The notes beneath the pieces were generated by a model, which ran no database searches, was not told the origin of the DNA, and saw nothing but the letters and a program-made list of their open reading frames with translations. A program made the position numbers and the translations under genes. 64,000 nucleotides of DNA from positions 624,001 to 688,000 of the forward strand of contig BSBK01006031.1 in the NCBI GenBank assembly GCA_027943335.1, in the 5' to 3' direction. This DNA comes from Chamaecyparis obtusa. Lineage: Eukaryota > Streptophyta > Pinopsida > Cupressales > Cupressaceae. Positions 1 through 11,748 of this stretch are shown one piece after another. How positions within the stretch are numbered: the stretch's first letter is position 1; every line of letters starts with the position of its first letter.

Positions 1-40
1 GACTTTAGTCTTGATCTATCAACTGATCATGGTGATTCAT

Positions 41-242
41 CATGTTGATTGGTGTAATCTTCTCTTGCAAAAGGTAGTTTAGTTTTATAGTTGTCATACA
101 CTTTGAGCATATTATAATCAATATTCATTATTCAATCATGAACTGATAGATAGAACTTGATTGTTGATCTACTCTATTTTTATTTGATTTTCACAACCTG
201 GCATTTTTATTTTTTCCTAGTTACATTTATGGTTAAAATTCA
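41..242 (+). repeat. Degenerate LTR 3' end, copy 1 of a direct repeat
   Basis: This AT-rich stretch is repeated with clear similarity at about 609-805; the shared opening is catgttgattggtgta at 41 and 609. It ends in CA at 241-242, three bases before a perfect initiator-Met tRNA primer binding site. That is the arrangement at the 3' end of a 5' LTR, so it is probably the tail of an LTR whose start lies outside the window. No gag or pol follows on the plus strand, so the element is a remnant. Confidence 0.45.
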
Positions 243-245
243 ATA

Positions 246-257
246 TGGTATCAGAGC
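246..257 (+). promoter_or_regulatory. tRNA-iMet primer binding site of a retrotransposon remnant
   Basis: TGGTATCAGAGC is the standard plant LTR-retrotransposon primer binding site, complementary to the 3' end of initiator methionine tRNA. It sits three bases after a CA dinucleotide that could end an LTR. No coding interior follows, so only the site and the adjoining LTR fragment survive. Confidence 0.6.
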
Positions 258-608
258 TTATGTGGTAGGAAGGAGAAATGCAATTTTGTTTTTGTAGGTT
301 CTAAAGATCAGATCAGTTACCTTCTTTTTCTGTTAAGTAACACCACATCAGTGGACTTGTCATGCCTTTGTTTTCAACACTATGGAGGTGTTCTCTATTG
401 TTCATGTTGATGATTCTTAGCTTTTATATTTGATCAGTTGTATAGAGAAATGACATTTGTATTTTCAACTAGCAGTTTATTGTTACATAGTTGAGTAGTG
501 TCAGTAGAGTCATTTATAGAGATATATATGTCATATGCATTGTGGAACGTCCCTTCTTAATTCTAACTGCCATTGTTGTTAATTTCATATTAATTCCTCT
601 TAATTGAT
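258..608. other. AT-rich DNA, no gene seen
   Basis: This stretch lies between the primer binding site and the second direct-repeat copy. It may be the start of the interior of the lost retrotransposon. No reading frame with recognisable content was found on either strand. Confidence 0.5.
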
Positions 609-805
609 CATGTTGATTGGTGTATTTAGCTCTTGCAAATGGTAGTTTACTTTTATATAAATCATGCACTATGTACATATTGTAATCAATTTTCATTATT
701 GAATCATGAAATGAGATATAGAATTTCATTGTTGAACTCTTATTTTTTATTGTGTTTTTGCAAATTGTCATTTTTGTTATTTCCTAACTAGATCTATATT
801 GAAAA
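609..805 (+). repeat. Direct repeat copy 2 of the LTR-like segment
   Basis: It aligns along its length with 41-242, with many substitutions and a few small gaps. Unlike copy 1 it is not followed by a recognisable primer binding site. It could be a second LTR fragment or a local duplication; the sequence does not decide between them. Confidence 0.45.
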
Positions 806-1693
<888 letters not shown>

Positions 1694-1730
1694 AATTTCA
1701 ATGAACAATATACAATAATGCTAAAAAAAG

Positions 1731-1884
1731 GGTTAAAATTTTGTCAACACGCTTAGGTGTCTCTCTTCTTCTTTTCTCCTTGTAACATTTGCATTTTTTT
1801 GCATCCGTGAATATCTTTCAAAACTAAAAGATGGATGAGTACGTAGTCCTAATAGTTCATGAACTCTAGAAGGAGCTATTAAAG
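1731..1884 (-). pseudogene. Helitron PIF1-type helicase, C-terminal piece
   Basis: On the minus strand this piece reads LIAPSRVHELLGLRTHPSFS and ends with FERYSRM and an Arg/Glu-rich tail before a stop at about 1731. This matches the end of plant Helitron PIF1-like helicases, where a V-A-I-S-R-V-like motif VI is followed by a P-x-F-x-F-E-R segment. The rest of the helicase is 11.9 kb away at 13761, beyond the LTR-retrotransposon array. The reading frame continues exactly across the insertion once one copy of the TAAAG duplication is removed. The original motif seems to have been x-A-x-S-R-V; here Pro replaces Ile. Non-functional because it is split. Confidence 0.85.
1880..1884. repeat. Target site duplication TAAAG, left copy
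   Basis: TAAAG directly abuts the first base of the left LTR (TGATG...). The same five bases follow the last base of the right LTR at 13761-13765. Five-base duplications are what Ty3/gypsy integrases make. No such pair flanks the inner LTR. Confidence 0.9.
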
Positions 1885-2742
1885 TGATGAAGGGTGCTCC
1901 CCTTAATACCACAAACACATAACAGGAAATACAGAAACAACAATAATATGCAAGAACAGAAAATTGGCTTCTTATTATCTCCACAAATGTGGAATTACAA
2001 ACTTTCAGAATTACAATATGCAAGCCACATGGGCATTCCCTTACAATATTCTGTAGGATAAAGCCTCGAATTATTACCCAGATCTACTAACCAGAACTAT
2101 TCTGAACTGCCTAAGATAATAATACAACCTTCCTTATATAGGCAATTTTTCCACCGCCTGGGAAGGTTCCAGAATTTTAGCCAATAAGGCCGACCAAACT
2201 TAGAATTATTTTATTTTACATTTTATTACACAATAGTCAGCTCAAGATGACCTTTGAAACCCGAACAGAAATTTTGAAGAAAATTATTTTCTGCCATTTC
2301 AGGTGGCCCAACTTCCGAAGACCATAAGTCATCACCAGTTGACTCGGTCGGCTATTACAACCCCATTTCAGAAACGCCATGAAGCGCTCTACAGGCTTGA
2401 CCCGCGCTAGCACCCGTCACCCAAATTTTTGACCTCATCCGGGGCCTCTAAAGCCTTCAAAACTGAGTTCAAAGTTTCTGTACCCTGCTGCCAATACCGA
2501 AAATCTTCAATATCTTCCAATATACACTTGATCTGGCAATGAAACTTTACTGGTAGACTTATATGACCAAAATGAACCTCCAAGAAAGAAATCAGATCAT
2601 TCTGAGCACATGCAAAAATTACCAAAAATAGTAACTTTCCATAAATAGTAGCCCTGCACAAAATAGCCCTTATTGAATATAAAAATAGAAATATTTTTGG
2701 GTGATGCAAGATTGCTCTTACACCCAGGATGCTCCTGCATCA
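1885..2742 (-). repeat. Chromovirus array LTR 1 (3' LTR of copy 1)
   Basis: 858 bp, TG...CA termini with inverted TGATG/CATCA ends. Comparison of the first 250 bp with the right-hand LTR shows about ten substitutions and no gaps, roughly 96% identity. It carries a minus-strand TATA box at 2133-2142. The left end abuts TAAAG. Confidence 0.92.
2133..2142 (-). promoter_or_regulatory. TATA box of LTR 1
   Basis: The minus strand reads CCTATATAAG, about 600 bp into the 858-bp LTR in element orientation, where the U3/R border of a plant LTR would be expected. It is identical in all three LTRs. Confidence 0.6.
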
Positions 2743-2780
2743 GACACCTGGGGTAATTTGAGAAGTGACCCTGTCACGAC

Positions 2781-4082
2781 TCAGTTGTGTAGACGAAAAC
2801 CAAGACGGTTAACCTCCACCCTTGTTAGCCATGATGAATCTTCAACAGGTCATCATTTCCACTTGACCAGATATTCTTCATATGTCCTGTTCCTTGTGCT
2901 TCTGCCAACACGACTGTCCAGTATATCTTCGATCTCCTTAGTGTCTGAACTAGTTGCTGGAATACTCCACTGTGCTGCTGTGATCTCATCTTCAACACCT
3001 CCTTCATAATACTCTATCAAATCTGAAATGTTAAACACTGGTGAAATATTTAGTTCAGTAGGAAATTCTACCTCATATGCGTTTCCTGAATCATGTTTCT
3101 TCAGTATCTTACATGGTCCAAACTTCTTCATTTTCAGCTTGTTATATGTACCAACTGGAAACTGCTCCTTCCACAAATGAACCATGACTTCATCACCAAC
3201 CTGAAATTCCTTATACCTCCTTTTCTCATCTACCTTAGCCTTATACTATGCATTCATCTTGGTAATATGTTTCCTCACCTCTCCATGGATGTTCTTTAAG
3301 TGTTCTGCAAAATCTTTAGCTTCAGCACTACTTATTTCTCCTTTATCTATCTTCCTTAATTCAGATACATTTCTCAGACTACTTCGATATACAATCTGGA
3401 ATGGTGATTTACCAGTGCTCCTATTGACAGAATTATTGTATGCAAATTCTGCCTGTGGTAAAATCAAATCCCATCCTGTTAGCTTATCTCCAACCAAACA
3501 TCTCAGCAAATTTCCCAAACTTCTATTCACTACCTCTGTCTGTCCATCAGTCTGTGGATGATGTGATGAACTGAACTTCAAGTCTGTCTTCAAATTTTTC
3601 CATAATGTGCGCCAAAAATATCCAACGAACTTAGTGTCCCGATCTGAAACTATGGTCCTTGGCAAACCATGTAGTCTCACTACCTCTCTGAAAAACAATT
3701 CTACTACATGAACAACATCAGTAGTCTTCTTGCAGGGAATGAAATGTGCCATCTTTGAAAATCTGTCAACCACCAAAAAAATTGAATCATGTCCCCGCTG
3801 AGTCCTCGGTAAACCAAGAACAAAGTCCATGCTAATATCCTCCCAAGGCTTCTCTGGTACAGGTAATGGCTGATACAACCCTGTATTCTGCTTCACTCCT
3901 TTCACCATCTGACATACTCTGCAACTCTGTACAAACTTCTTCACATCTTGCTGCAACTGTGGCCAATAATAATTCTCACTAACCAAAGAAAGGGTTTTAT
4001 CACGAGCAAAATGTCCAGCCAATCCTCCGCTATGCTTCTCCTTGATGAGATTCTCCCTCATAGAACTTCGTGGAATGCACAA
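2781..4082 (-). pseudogene. Chromovirus copy 1: integrase and chromodomain
   Basis: Third part of a single gag-pol frame (7292 to 2781). From the N-terminus: the integrase zinc region with two His and CRVC; the catalytic core with D in SMDFVLGLP, D in IVSDRDTKF and E in GQTEVVNRS; a basic C-terminal region; and a chromodomain (ILDSRVGRSTRN...YLVKWK...PVEDSSW). The catalytic triad is intact, but the protein is broken. An in-frame TAG precedes the domain at 4083-4085 (shared with copy 2), a stop lies at 3246-3248 where copy 2 keeps Gln, and two adjacent TGA codons follow VKWK in the chromodomain. The frame closes at a TGA at 2781-2783. In chromoviruses the chromodomain guides integration to heterochromatin. 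Confidence 0.9.
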
Positions 4083-6239
4083 CTAACTCCCTTTGAATAG
4101 CATATCATCCTGGATGATGAAATCCAACCATTTCGTCCTGTCTAGAGTAACAGGCTCTGTACAAGCTTTCCAAGCTTCACCAAAATCAGGATCCTCTGGA
4201 TACAAATTCTTGAGCTCCTTGAACCCAACCACTTCAATCTGCATTTCTATCAGCAATAGTTGCCTTCTGCTAAGAGCATCTGCAACCCTATTAAACTTTC
4301 CACTCCTGTGTTTCAAAACAAATGTGTAACTCTGCAAAAATTCAACCCATTTCAAATGCCTCTGATTCAACTTTCCTTGACTATTCAAATATTGCAAAGC
4401 TTGATGATCAGTATACAAAACAAACTCCTTAGGAAGCAGATAATGTCTCCACTTCTTTAATGCCTGAACTATAGCATAAAATTCCTGATCATAAATAGAA
4501 TATTTCCTCTTGGCATCATTTAACTTCTCACTGAAATAAGCAACAGGTTTACCTTCTTGGCTCATAACAGCTCCTATTGCAGTACCACTAGCATCACAAT
4601 CCACTTGAAACACCTTATTAAAATCTGGAAGTGATAAAATAGGTTGTTTTGTAACTTTTTGTTTCAACAATTGAAAACTCTTTTCTGCCCCATTAGTCCA
4701 CTTAAATTCTTTTCTATCCCCTCTCATTGTTTCAGTCAAGGGTCCATAAATACTGCTAAAATTTTTGATAAACTTTCTGTAAAAGCTAGCTAGACCATGA
4801 AAAGATCTTACCTCAGTAGCATTCCTTGGAGTAGGCCATTCAAGGATAGCCTGTACCTTCTCTAGGTCAATTTTTGGACCTTCTCCTGAAACTACAAATC
4901 CCAAATACACTAACCCTTTCTTCATAAAAATGCACTTCTTCAAATTAATCAACAATTTCTCTTCTCTCAACTTCTCAAATACCATACGAATATGCATCAT
5001 ATGCTCCTCCAATGTCTTACTAAAGATCAAAATATCATCCAAGTAAACAATGACAAACTTACCCAGAAATTCTTTCAGAACCTCGTTCATGAGCCGCATG
5101 AAAGTGCTCGGTGCATTGGTTAGCCCAAAAGGCATGACTAACCACTCATACAGTCTTTCCTTTGTCTTGAAGGCAGTCTTCCATTCATCTCCTTCTCTGA
5201 TTTGAATCTGATGATATCCACTCTTCAGATCTATCTTTGAGAAATACACAGCTCCACTCAAACAGTCCATAATATCATCCATTCGTGGCAATGGAAACCT
5301 GTACTTGATTGTGATCTTGTTTATTGCCCTAAAATCTATACACATCCTCCACTCTCCATTCTTCTTTGGTGCTAATACCGCTGGTACAGCACAGGGACTT
5401 AGACTCTCATGAATCAATCCTTTCTATAACAACTCATGTACTTGTCTGTTCAACTCCTCACTTTCTGCAGGTGTCATTCTGTGTGCTGCCTTATTCGGCA
5501 AACTCGCACCTGGGATCAAGTCCATCTGATGACTGATCTTCCTAACTGGTGGTAATCCATCAGGCACGTTATCGGATACAATATCCTGAAACTCATTCAA
5601 CAAATCTGCAACTTCTACAGGAACATCTTCTACTTCTTCTTTACCAGCTTTTGGAATTAAAGCAAAACATACATGCTCATGCCTCATACCATCTAGGAAA
5701 TTTTTTTCATCAACAAAAGTTATCCTTTCATTACCACATACCTTTTCTTCAGTCTCATTCAATAGTTTTACCTTATGTCGCACTTCATCCTTTGTCAGGG
5801 AATAGGTATTCGCACGACCATCATGTACAACACATCTGTCAAACTGCCATGGTCTACCCAACAACATATGACATGCATCCATAGATATAATATCACACAA
5901 TACCTTATCTTAGTATCCGCCAACCTTGAACTTCACTAGGCATTGTTCATTGACCATGACCTTGTGGTCATCCTATACCCAGGCAATCCGATATGGATGT
6001 GGGTGTTTCTGTCTCTTGAGCTTCAACTTTGTCACCATCTCTTCTGACACCAAATTGTCAGTGCTTCCACTATCAATAATCACATCACAACATTTACCTT
6101 CACACTTGCACCTGGTGCGAAACAGGCTCCTCTTTTGCTCAGGTTCAGTCTCACCACTCAACAGGACTCTTCTATTAATCAACGTTTCTCCTCTTTCAGC
6201 ATCTTCAAAATTTGATGATCTAGCATTTTCATCTACATG
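4083..6239 (-). pseudogene. Chromovirus copy 1: protease, reverse transcriptase, RNase H
   Basis: Middle part of the gag-pol frame. The protease has DSGSTDNLV (active-site DSG near 6066-6074). The RT has conserved blocks including a VYLDDIL catalytic box near 5035-5047 and [12 protein letters not shown] before it. RNase H follows with DCDASG, YTDHQAL and the closing RVADALSRR. These cut the polyprotein, copy element RNA and remove the RNA strand. All pieces stay in one frame with no frameshift. Nonsense codons interrupt it between protease and RT (near 5901 and 5421) and at 4083. Several are absent from copy 2 and so arose after the copies separated. Confidence 0.9.
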
Positions 6240-7292
6240 TGCAACTCTGGCCTAGCCTTCATTTCTCCTATCTATTCTTCCTTGGCGTTGAAGACATTCA
6301 AATGCCCTATGACCTTCTTCTCCATAGTGAAAACATGTTCCACGGAAGCCACCTCTTCCAGATCCTTGTCCTCTTCCTCTTCCTCTCTGATCTCTATTAT
6401 TCTGATCCTGGAAGCGATTGGAATTATTTCCTCGCTGATTCTGACTGCTATTGGCCTCATCCTTCTTTTTTGAATGATTATTTCGGCCGCCATATGACCG
6501 TCCACCAGCTTGTCCACCGTGACCTCTTCCGTTTTGTCTGCTCTCAAACTTCTTGTTCAACTTTTCCTCTACTTTTAGGGTAAACTGGTATGCCTCTTCA
6601 ATACTGTTCATTTGAACCAGATTTAGCTCCTCCTGAATGCTCGGCCTCAACCCATTAAGGTAACGAGCAACTTTCTCCTTATCACCTTCTGCATGGCCCG
6701 TTCTGATGAGGAGTCGATAGAACTCCTCTGTATACTCCTGAACAGATCTTCCTGCTTGCTTCAAACTTTGCATTTTCTTTAGTAGGTCAAGCTCATAATC
6801 AACAGGAATGAACTGTCACTTCAATTTATCCACCATCTGATCCCATCTTATGATTTTATCTTTCCCTCTTCTATTTCACTCTAATTGAACCTCTTGCCAC
6901 CAGATCTTCGCGTGACCTTTTAGTCTGGCCTTTGCAAATTTGACCCTATCAGGATCCTCAACATCTTCATACTCAAAATATTCCTCACATTCATTGATCC
7001 AGTCGATCAATTCTTCTGGGTTAAGATTCCCTGAAAATGTAGGAACCTCAATCTTAGGTCTCTTCCCGATCTTGGAAAGGGCTCGAAAAAGCCTTTCTTC
7101 TTTTGGGTTCGGAAGTTCGCCTTCTCCTTCCTGATCAAAATTTTCTTCCGCTTCATCATCACTTTCTTCTCTTACATTAAGATTCATTCCTTTGCAAATC
7201 TCTTCTTCCAATGCTCACACTTGTCTCTGCAACTCTCTAACCTCAGGTGTCACAACACCAGCCCTTCCGCCACGTTCTCTTCGTGGAGGCAT
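6240..7292 (-). pseudogene. Chromovirus copy 1: gag
   Basis: The start is the Met of MPPPRER at 7292, about 90 bp inside the primer binding site. There is an acidic N-terminal section, then the retrotransposon gag fold (FSGNLNPEELIDWINECEEY ... WWQEVQLE), an Arg/Gly/Asn/Gln-rich linker and one zinc knuckle. The knuckle reads CFHYGEEGHRAFEC, so its second Cys is Tyr; copy 2 keeps Cys. Stops: TGA near 7216 (copy-specific) and TGAs at 6876-6878 and 6816-6818, both also present in copy 2. Gag would form the particle and bind RNA; this copy cannot be made. Confidence 0.88.
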
Positions 7293-7380
7293 TTTCGTGA
7301 TGCACGCTGAAACCCTAACCACAGTCCTGGTGCAAACTAACTCACAGTCGATGATCTGTTTACACACTCAAGAACTCCTA

Positions 7381-7391
7381 CTCTGATACCA
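7381..7391 (-). promoter_or_regulatory. Primer binding site, copy 1
   Basis: The minus strand reads TGGTATCAGAG, complementary to initiator Met tRNA, two bases from the LTR end at 7394. It sets the orientation (minus) and marks the middle LTR as the 5' LTR of copy 1. Confidence 0.88.
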
Positions 7392-7393
7392 CT

Positions 7394-8251
7394 CGATGAA
7401 GGGTGCTCCCCTTAATACCATAAACACATAATAGAAAATAAAGAAACAACAACAATATGCAAGAATAGAAAATTGGCTTCTTATTATCTCCACAAATGTG
7501 GAATTACAAACTTTCAGAATTACAATATGCAAGCCACATGGGCATTCCCTTACGATATTCTATAGGACAAAGCCTCGAATTATTACCCAGATCTACTACT
7601 CAGAACTATTCTGAACTGCCTAAGACAATAATACAGCCTTCCTTATATAGGCAATTTTTCCACCGCCTGGGAAGGTTCCAAAATTTTAGCCAATAAGGTC
7701 GACCAAACTTAGAATTATTTTATTTTACATTTTATTACATCATAGTCAGCTCAAGATGACCTTTGAAACCCGAACAAAAATTTTGAAGAAAATTATTTTT
7801 TGCCATTTCAGGTGGCCCAACTTCCGAAGACCATAAGTCATCACCAGTTGACCCGGTCGGCTATTACAACCCCATTTCGGAAATGCCACGAAGTGCTCTA
7901 CAGGCTTGACCCTCGCTAGCGTTCGTCACCCAAATTTTTGACCTCGTCCAAGGCCTCTAAAGCCTTCAAAATTGAGTTCAAAGTTTTTGTACCCTGCTGC
8001 CAATACCGAAAATCTTCAATATCTTCCAATATACACTTGATCTGGTAATGAAACTTTACTGGCAGACTTATATGACCAAAATGAACCTCCAAGAAAGAAA
8101 TTAGATCATTCTGAGCGCATACAAAAATTACCAAAAATAGTAACTTTCCATAAAGAGCAGCTCTGCACAAAATAGCCCTTATTGAATATAAAAATAGAAA
8201 TATTTTTGGGTGATGCAAGATTGCTCTTACACCCAGGATGCTCCTGCATCA
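7394..8251 (-). repeat. Chromovirus array LTR 2 (shared middle LTR)
   Basis: 858 bp. It serves as 5' LTR of copy 1 and 3' LTR of copy 2. The terminal T of TGATG has become C here (CGATG at 7394). It is flanked by element interior on both sides with no target duplication, as expected for a recombination product. Confidence 0.92.
7642..7651 (-). promoter_or_regulatory. TATA box of LTR 2
   Basis: Same CCTATATAAG as in the outer LTRs, at the equivalent offset. In principle it would drive copy 1. Confidence 0.6.
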
Positions 8252-8289
8252 GACACCCAGGGTAATTTGAGAAGTGACCCTATCACGAC

Positions 8290-9591
8290 TCAGTTGTGCA
8301 TGGGAAAACCAAGACGGTTAACCTCCACCCTTATTAGCCATGATGAATCTTCAACAGGTCATCCTTTCTACTTGACGAGATATTCTTCATATGTCCTGTT
8401 CCTTGTGCTTCTGCCAACACGACTGTCCAGTATATCTTTGATCTCCTTAGTGTCTGAACTAGTTGCTGGAATACTCCACTATGCTGCTGTGATCTCATCT
8501 TCAACACCTCCTTCATGATACTCTGTCAAATCTGAAATGTTAAACACTGGTGAAATATTTAGCTCAGTAGGCAATTCTACCTCATATGCATTTCCTAAAT
8601 CATGTTTCTTCAGTATCTTACATGGTCCAAACTTCTTCATTTTCAGCTTGTTATATGTATCAACTGGAAACTGCTCCTTCCGCAAATGAACCATGACTTC
8701 ATCACCAACCTGAAATTCCTTATACCTCCTTTTCTCATCTGCCTTAGCCTTATACTGTGCATTCATCTTGGTAATATGCTTCCTCACCTCCCCATGGATG
8801 TTCTTTAAGTGTTCTACAAAATCCTCAGCTTGAGCACTACTTATTTCTCCTTTATCTATCTTCCTTAATTCAGATGCATTTCTCGGACTACTTCCATATA
8901 CAATCTGGAATGGTGATTTACTAGTGCTTCTGTTGACAGAATTATTGTATGCAAATTCTGCCTGTGGTAAAATCAAATCCCATCCTGTTGGCTTATCTCC
9001 AACCAAACATCTCAGCAAATTTCCCAAACTTCTATTCACTACCTCTGTCTGTCCATCAGTCTGTGGATGATGTGATGAGCTGAACTTCAAGTCTATCTTC
9101 AACTTTTTCCACAATGTGCGCCAGAAATATCCAACGAACTTAGTGTCCCGATCTGAAACTATGGTCCTTGGCAAACCATGTAGTCTCACTACCTCTCTAA
9201 AAAACAATTCTGCTACATGAACAGCATCAGTAGTCTTCTTGCAGGGAATGAAATGTGCCATCTTTGAAAATCTGTCAACCACCACAAAAATTGAATCATG
9301 TCCCCGCTGAGTCCTCGGTAAACCAAGAACAAAGTCCATGCTAATATCCTCCCAAGGCTTCTCTGGTACAGGTAATGGCTGATACAACCCTGTATTCTGC
9401 TTCACTCCTTTCGCCATCTGACATACTCTGCAACTCTGTACAAACTTCTTCACATCTTGCTGCAACTGTGGCCAATAATAATTCTCACTAACCAAAGAAA
9501 GGGTTTTATCACGACCAAAATATCCAGCCAATCCTCCGCTATGCTTCTCCTTGATGAGATTCTCCCTCATAGAACTTCGTGGAATGCACAA
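8290..9591 (-). pseudogene. Chromovirus copy 2: integrase and chromodomain
   Basis: Equivalent of 2781-4082, with the same catalytic D, D and E contexts, all intact. The open stretch is longer than in copy 1 (to 8479), running through the whole integrase and most of the C-terminal region. The chromodomain is also broken, at a different place: the Trp of VKW is a TAG and a second stop follows KG. The TAG at 9592-9594 just before the domain is at the same position as in copy 1. Confidence 0.9.
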
Positions 9592-11748
9592 CTAACTCCC
9601 TTTGAATAGCATATCATCCTGGATGATGAAATCCAACCATTTCGTCCTGTCTAGAGTAACAGGCTCTGTACAAGCTTTCCAAGCTTCACCAAAATCAGGA
9701 TCCTCTAGATACAAATTGTTGAGCTCCTTGAACCCAACCACTTCAATCTACATTTCTGTCAGCAATAGTTTCCTTCTGCTAAGAGCATCTGCAACCCTAT
9801 TAGACTTTCCACTCGTGTGTTTCAAAACAAATGTGTAACTCTGCAAAAATTCAACCCATTTCAAATGCATCTGATTCAACTTTCCTTGACTATTCAAATA
9901 TTGCAAAGCTTGATGATCAGTATACAAAACAAACTCCTTAGGAAGCAGATAATGTCTCCACTTCTTTAATGCCTGAACTATAGCATAAAATTCCTGATCA
10001 TAAACAGAATATTTTCTCTTGGCATCATTTAACTTCTCACTGAAATAAGCAATAGGTTTACCTTCTTGGCTCATAACAGCTCCTATTGCAGTACCACTAG
10101 CATCACAATCCACTTGAAACACCTTATTAAAATTTGGAAGTGCTAAAACAGGTTGTTCTGTAACTTTTTGTTTCAACAATTGAAAACTCTTTTCTGCCCC
10201 ATTAGTCCACTTAAATTCTTTTCTATCCCCTCTCATTGTTTTAGTCAAGGGTCCACAAATACTGCTAAAATTTCTGATAAACTTTCTGTAAAAGCTAGAT
10301 AGACCATGAAAAGATCTTACCTCAGTAGCATTCCTTGGAGTAGGCCATTCAAGGATAGCCTATACCTTCTTTGGGTCCATTTTCAGACCTTCTGCTGAAA
10401 CTACAAATCCCAAATACACTAACTCTTTCTTCACAAAACTGCACTTCTTCAAATTAATCAACAATTTCTCTTCTCTAAACTTCTCAAATACCATACGAAT
10501 ATTCATCATATGCTCCTCCAATGTCTTACTAAAGATCAAAATATCATCCAGGTAAACAATGACAAACTTACCCAGAAATTCTTTCAGAACCTCGTTCATG
10601 AGCCGCATGAAAGTGCTCGGTGCATTGGTTAGGCCAAAAGGCATGACTAACCACTCATACAGTCCTTCCTTTGTCTTGAAGGCAGTCTTCCATTCGTCTC
10701 CTTCTCTGATTCGAATCTGATGATATCCACTCTTCAGATCTATCTTTGAGAAATACACAGCTCCACTCAAACAGTCCATAATATCATCCATTCGTGGCAG
10801 TGGAAACCTGTACTTGATTGTGATCTTGTTTATTTCCCTAAAATCTGTACACATCCTCCACTCTCCATTCTTCTTTGGTGCTAATACCGCTGGTACAGCA
10901 CAGGGACTCAGAATTTCACAGATCAATCCTTTTTGTAACAACTCATGTACTTGTCTGTTCAACTCCTCACTTTCTGCAGGTGTCATTCTGTGTGCTGTCT
11001 TATTCGGCAAACTCACACCTGGGATCAAGTCCATCTGATGACTGATCTTCCTGACTAGTGGTAATCCATCAGGCACGTTATCGGATACAATATCCTGAAA
11101 CTCATTCAACAAATCTGCAACTTCTACAGGAACATCTTCTACTTCTTCTTTACCAGCTTTTGAAATTAAAGAAAAACATACATGCTCATGCCTCATACCA
11201 TCTAGGAAATTTCTTCTATCAACAAAAGTTATCCTTGCATTACCACATACCTTTTCTTCAGTCTCCTTCAATGGTTTTAGCTTATGTCACACTCCATCCT
11301 TTGTCAGGGAATAGGTATTCGCACGACCATCATGTACAGCACATCTGTCAAACTGCCATGGTCTACCCAACAACATATGACATGCATCCATAGATATGAT
11401 ATCACACAATACCTCATCTTGGTATCTGCCAACCTTGAACTTCACTAGGCATTGTTCATTGACCATGACCTTGTGGTCATCCTGTACCCAGGCAATCCGA
11501 TATGGATGTGGGTGTTTCTATTTCTTGAGCTTCAACTTTGTCACCATCTCTTCTGACACCAACTTGTCAGTGCTTCCACTATCAATAATCACATCACAAC
11601 ATTTACCTTCACACTTGCACCTGGTGCAAAACAGGCTCCTCCTTTGCTCAGGTTCATTCTCACCACTCAACAGGACTCTTCTGTTAATCAATGTTTCTCC
11701 TCTTTTAGCATCTTCAAAATTTGATGATCTAGCATCTTCATCTACATG
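9592..11748 (-). pseudogene. Chromovirus copy 2: protease, reverse transcriptase, RNase H
   Basis: Same architecture and frame as copy 1. The protease DSGSTDKLV region shares one open frame with the gag zinc knuckle, which shows gag and pol are one polyprotein. RT is open from 11271 to about 10360 and includes the YLDD box. RNase H with DCDASG and RVADALSRR is open from 10248 to 9748. Copy-specific stops lie near 11516, 10358 and 9746, where copy 1 still reads through. Confidence 0.9.

Noticed and set aside
2701..6583. Plus-strand frames of 60-140 codons across the chromovirus copies
   Set aside because: They are antisense shadows of gag-pol, recurring at the same offsets in both copies.
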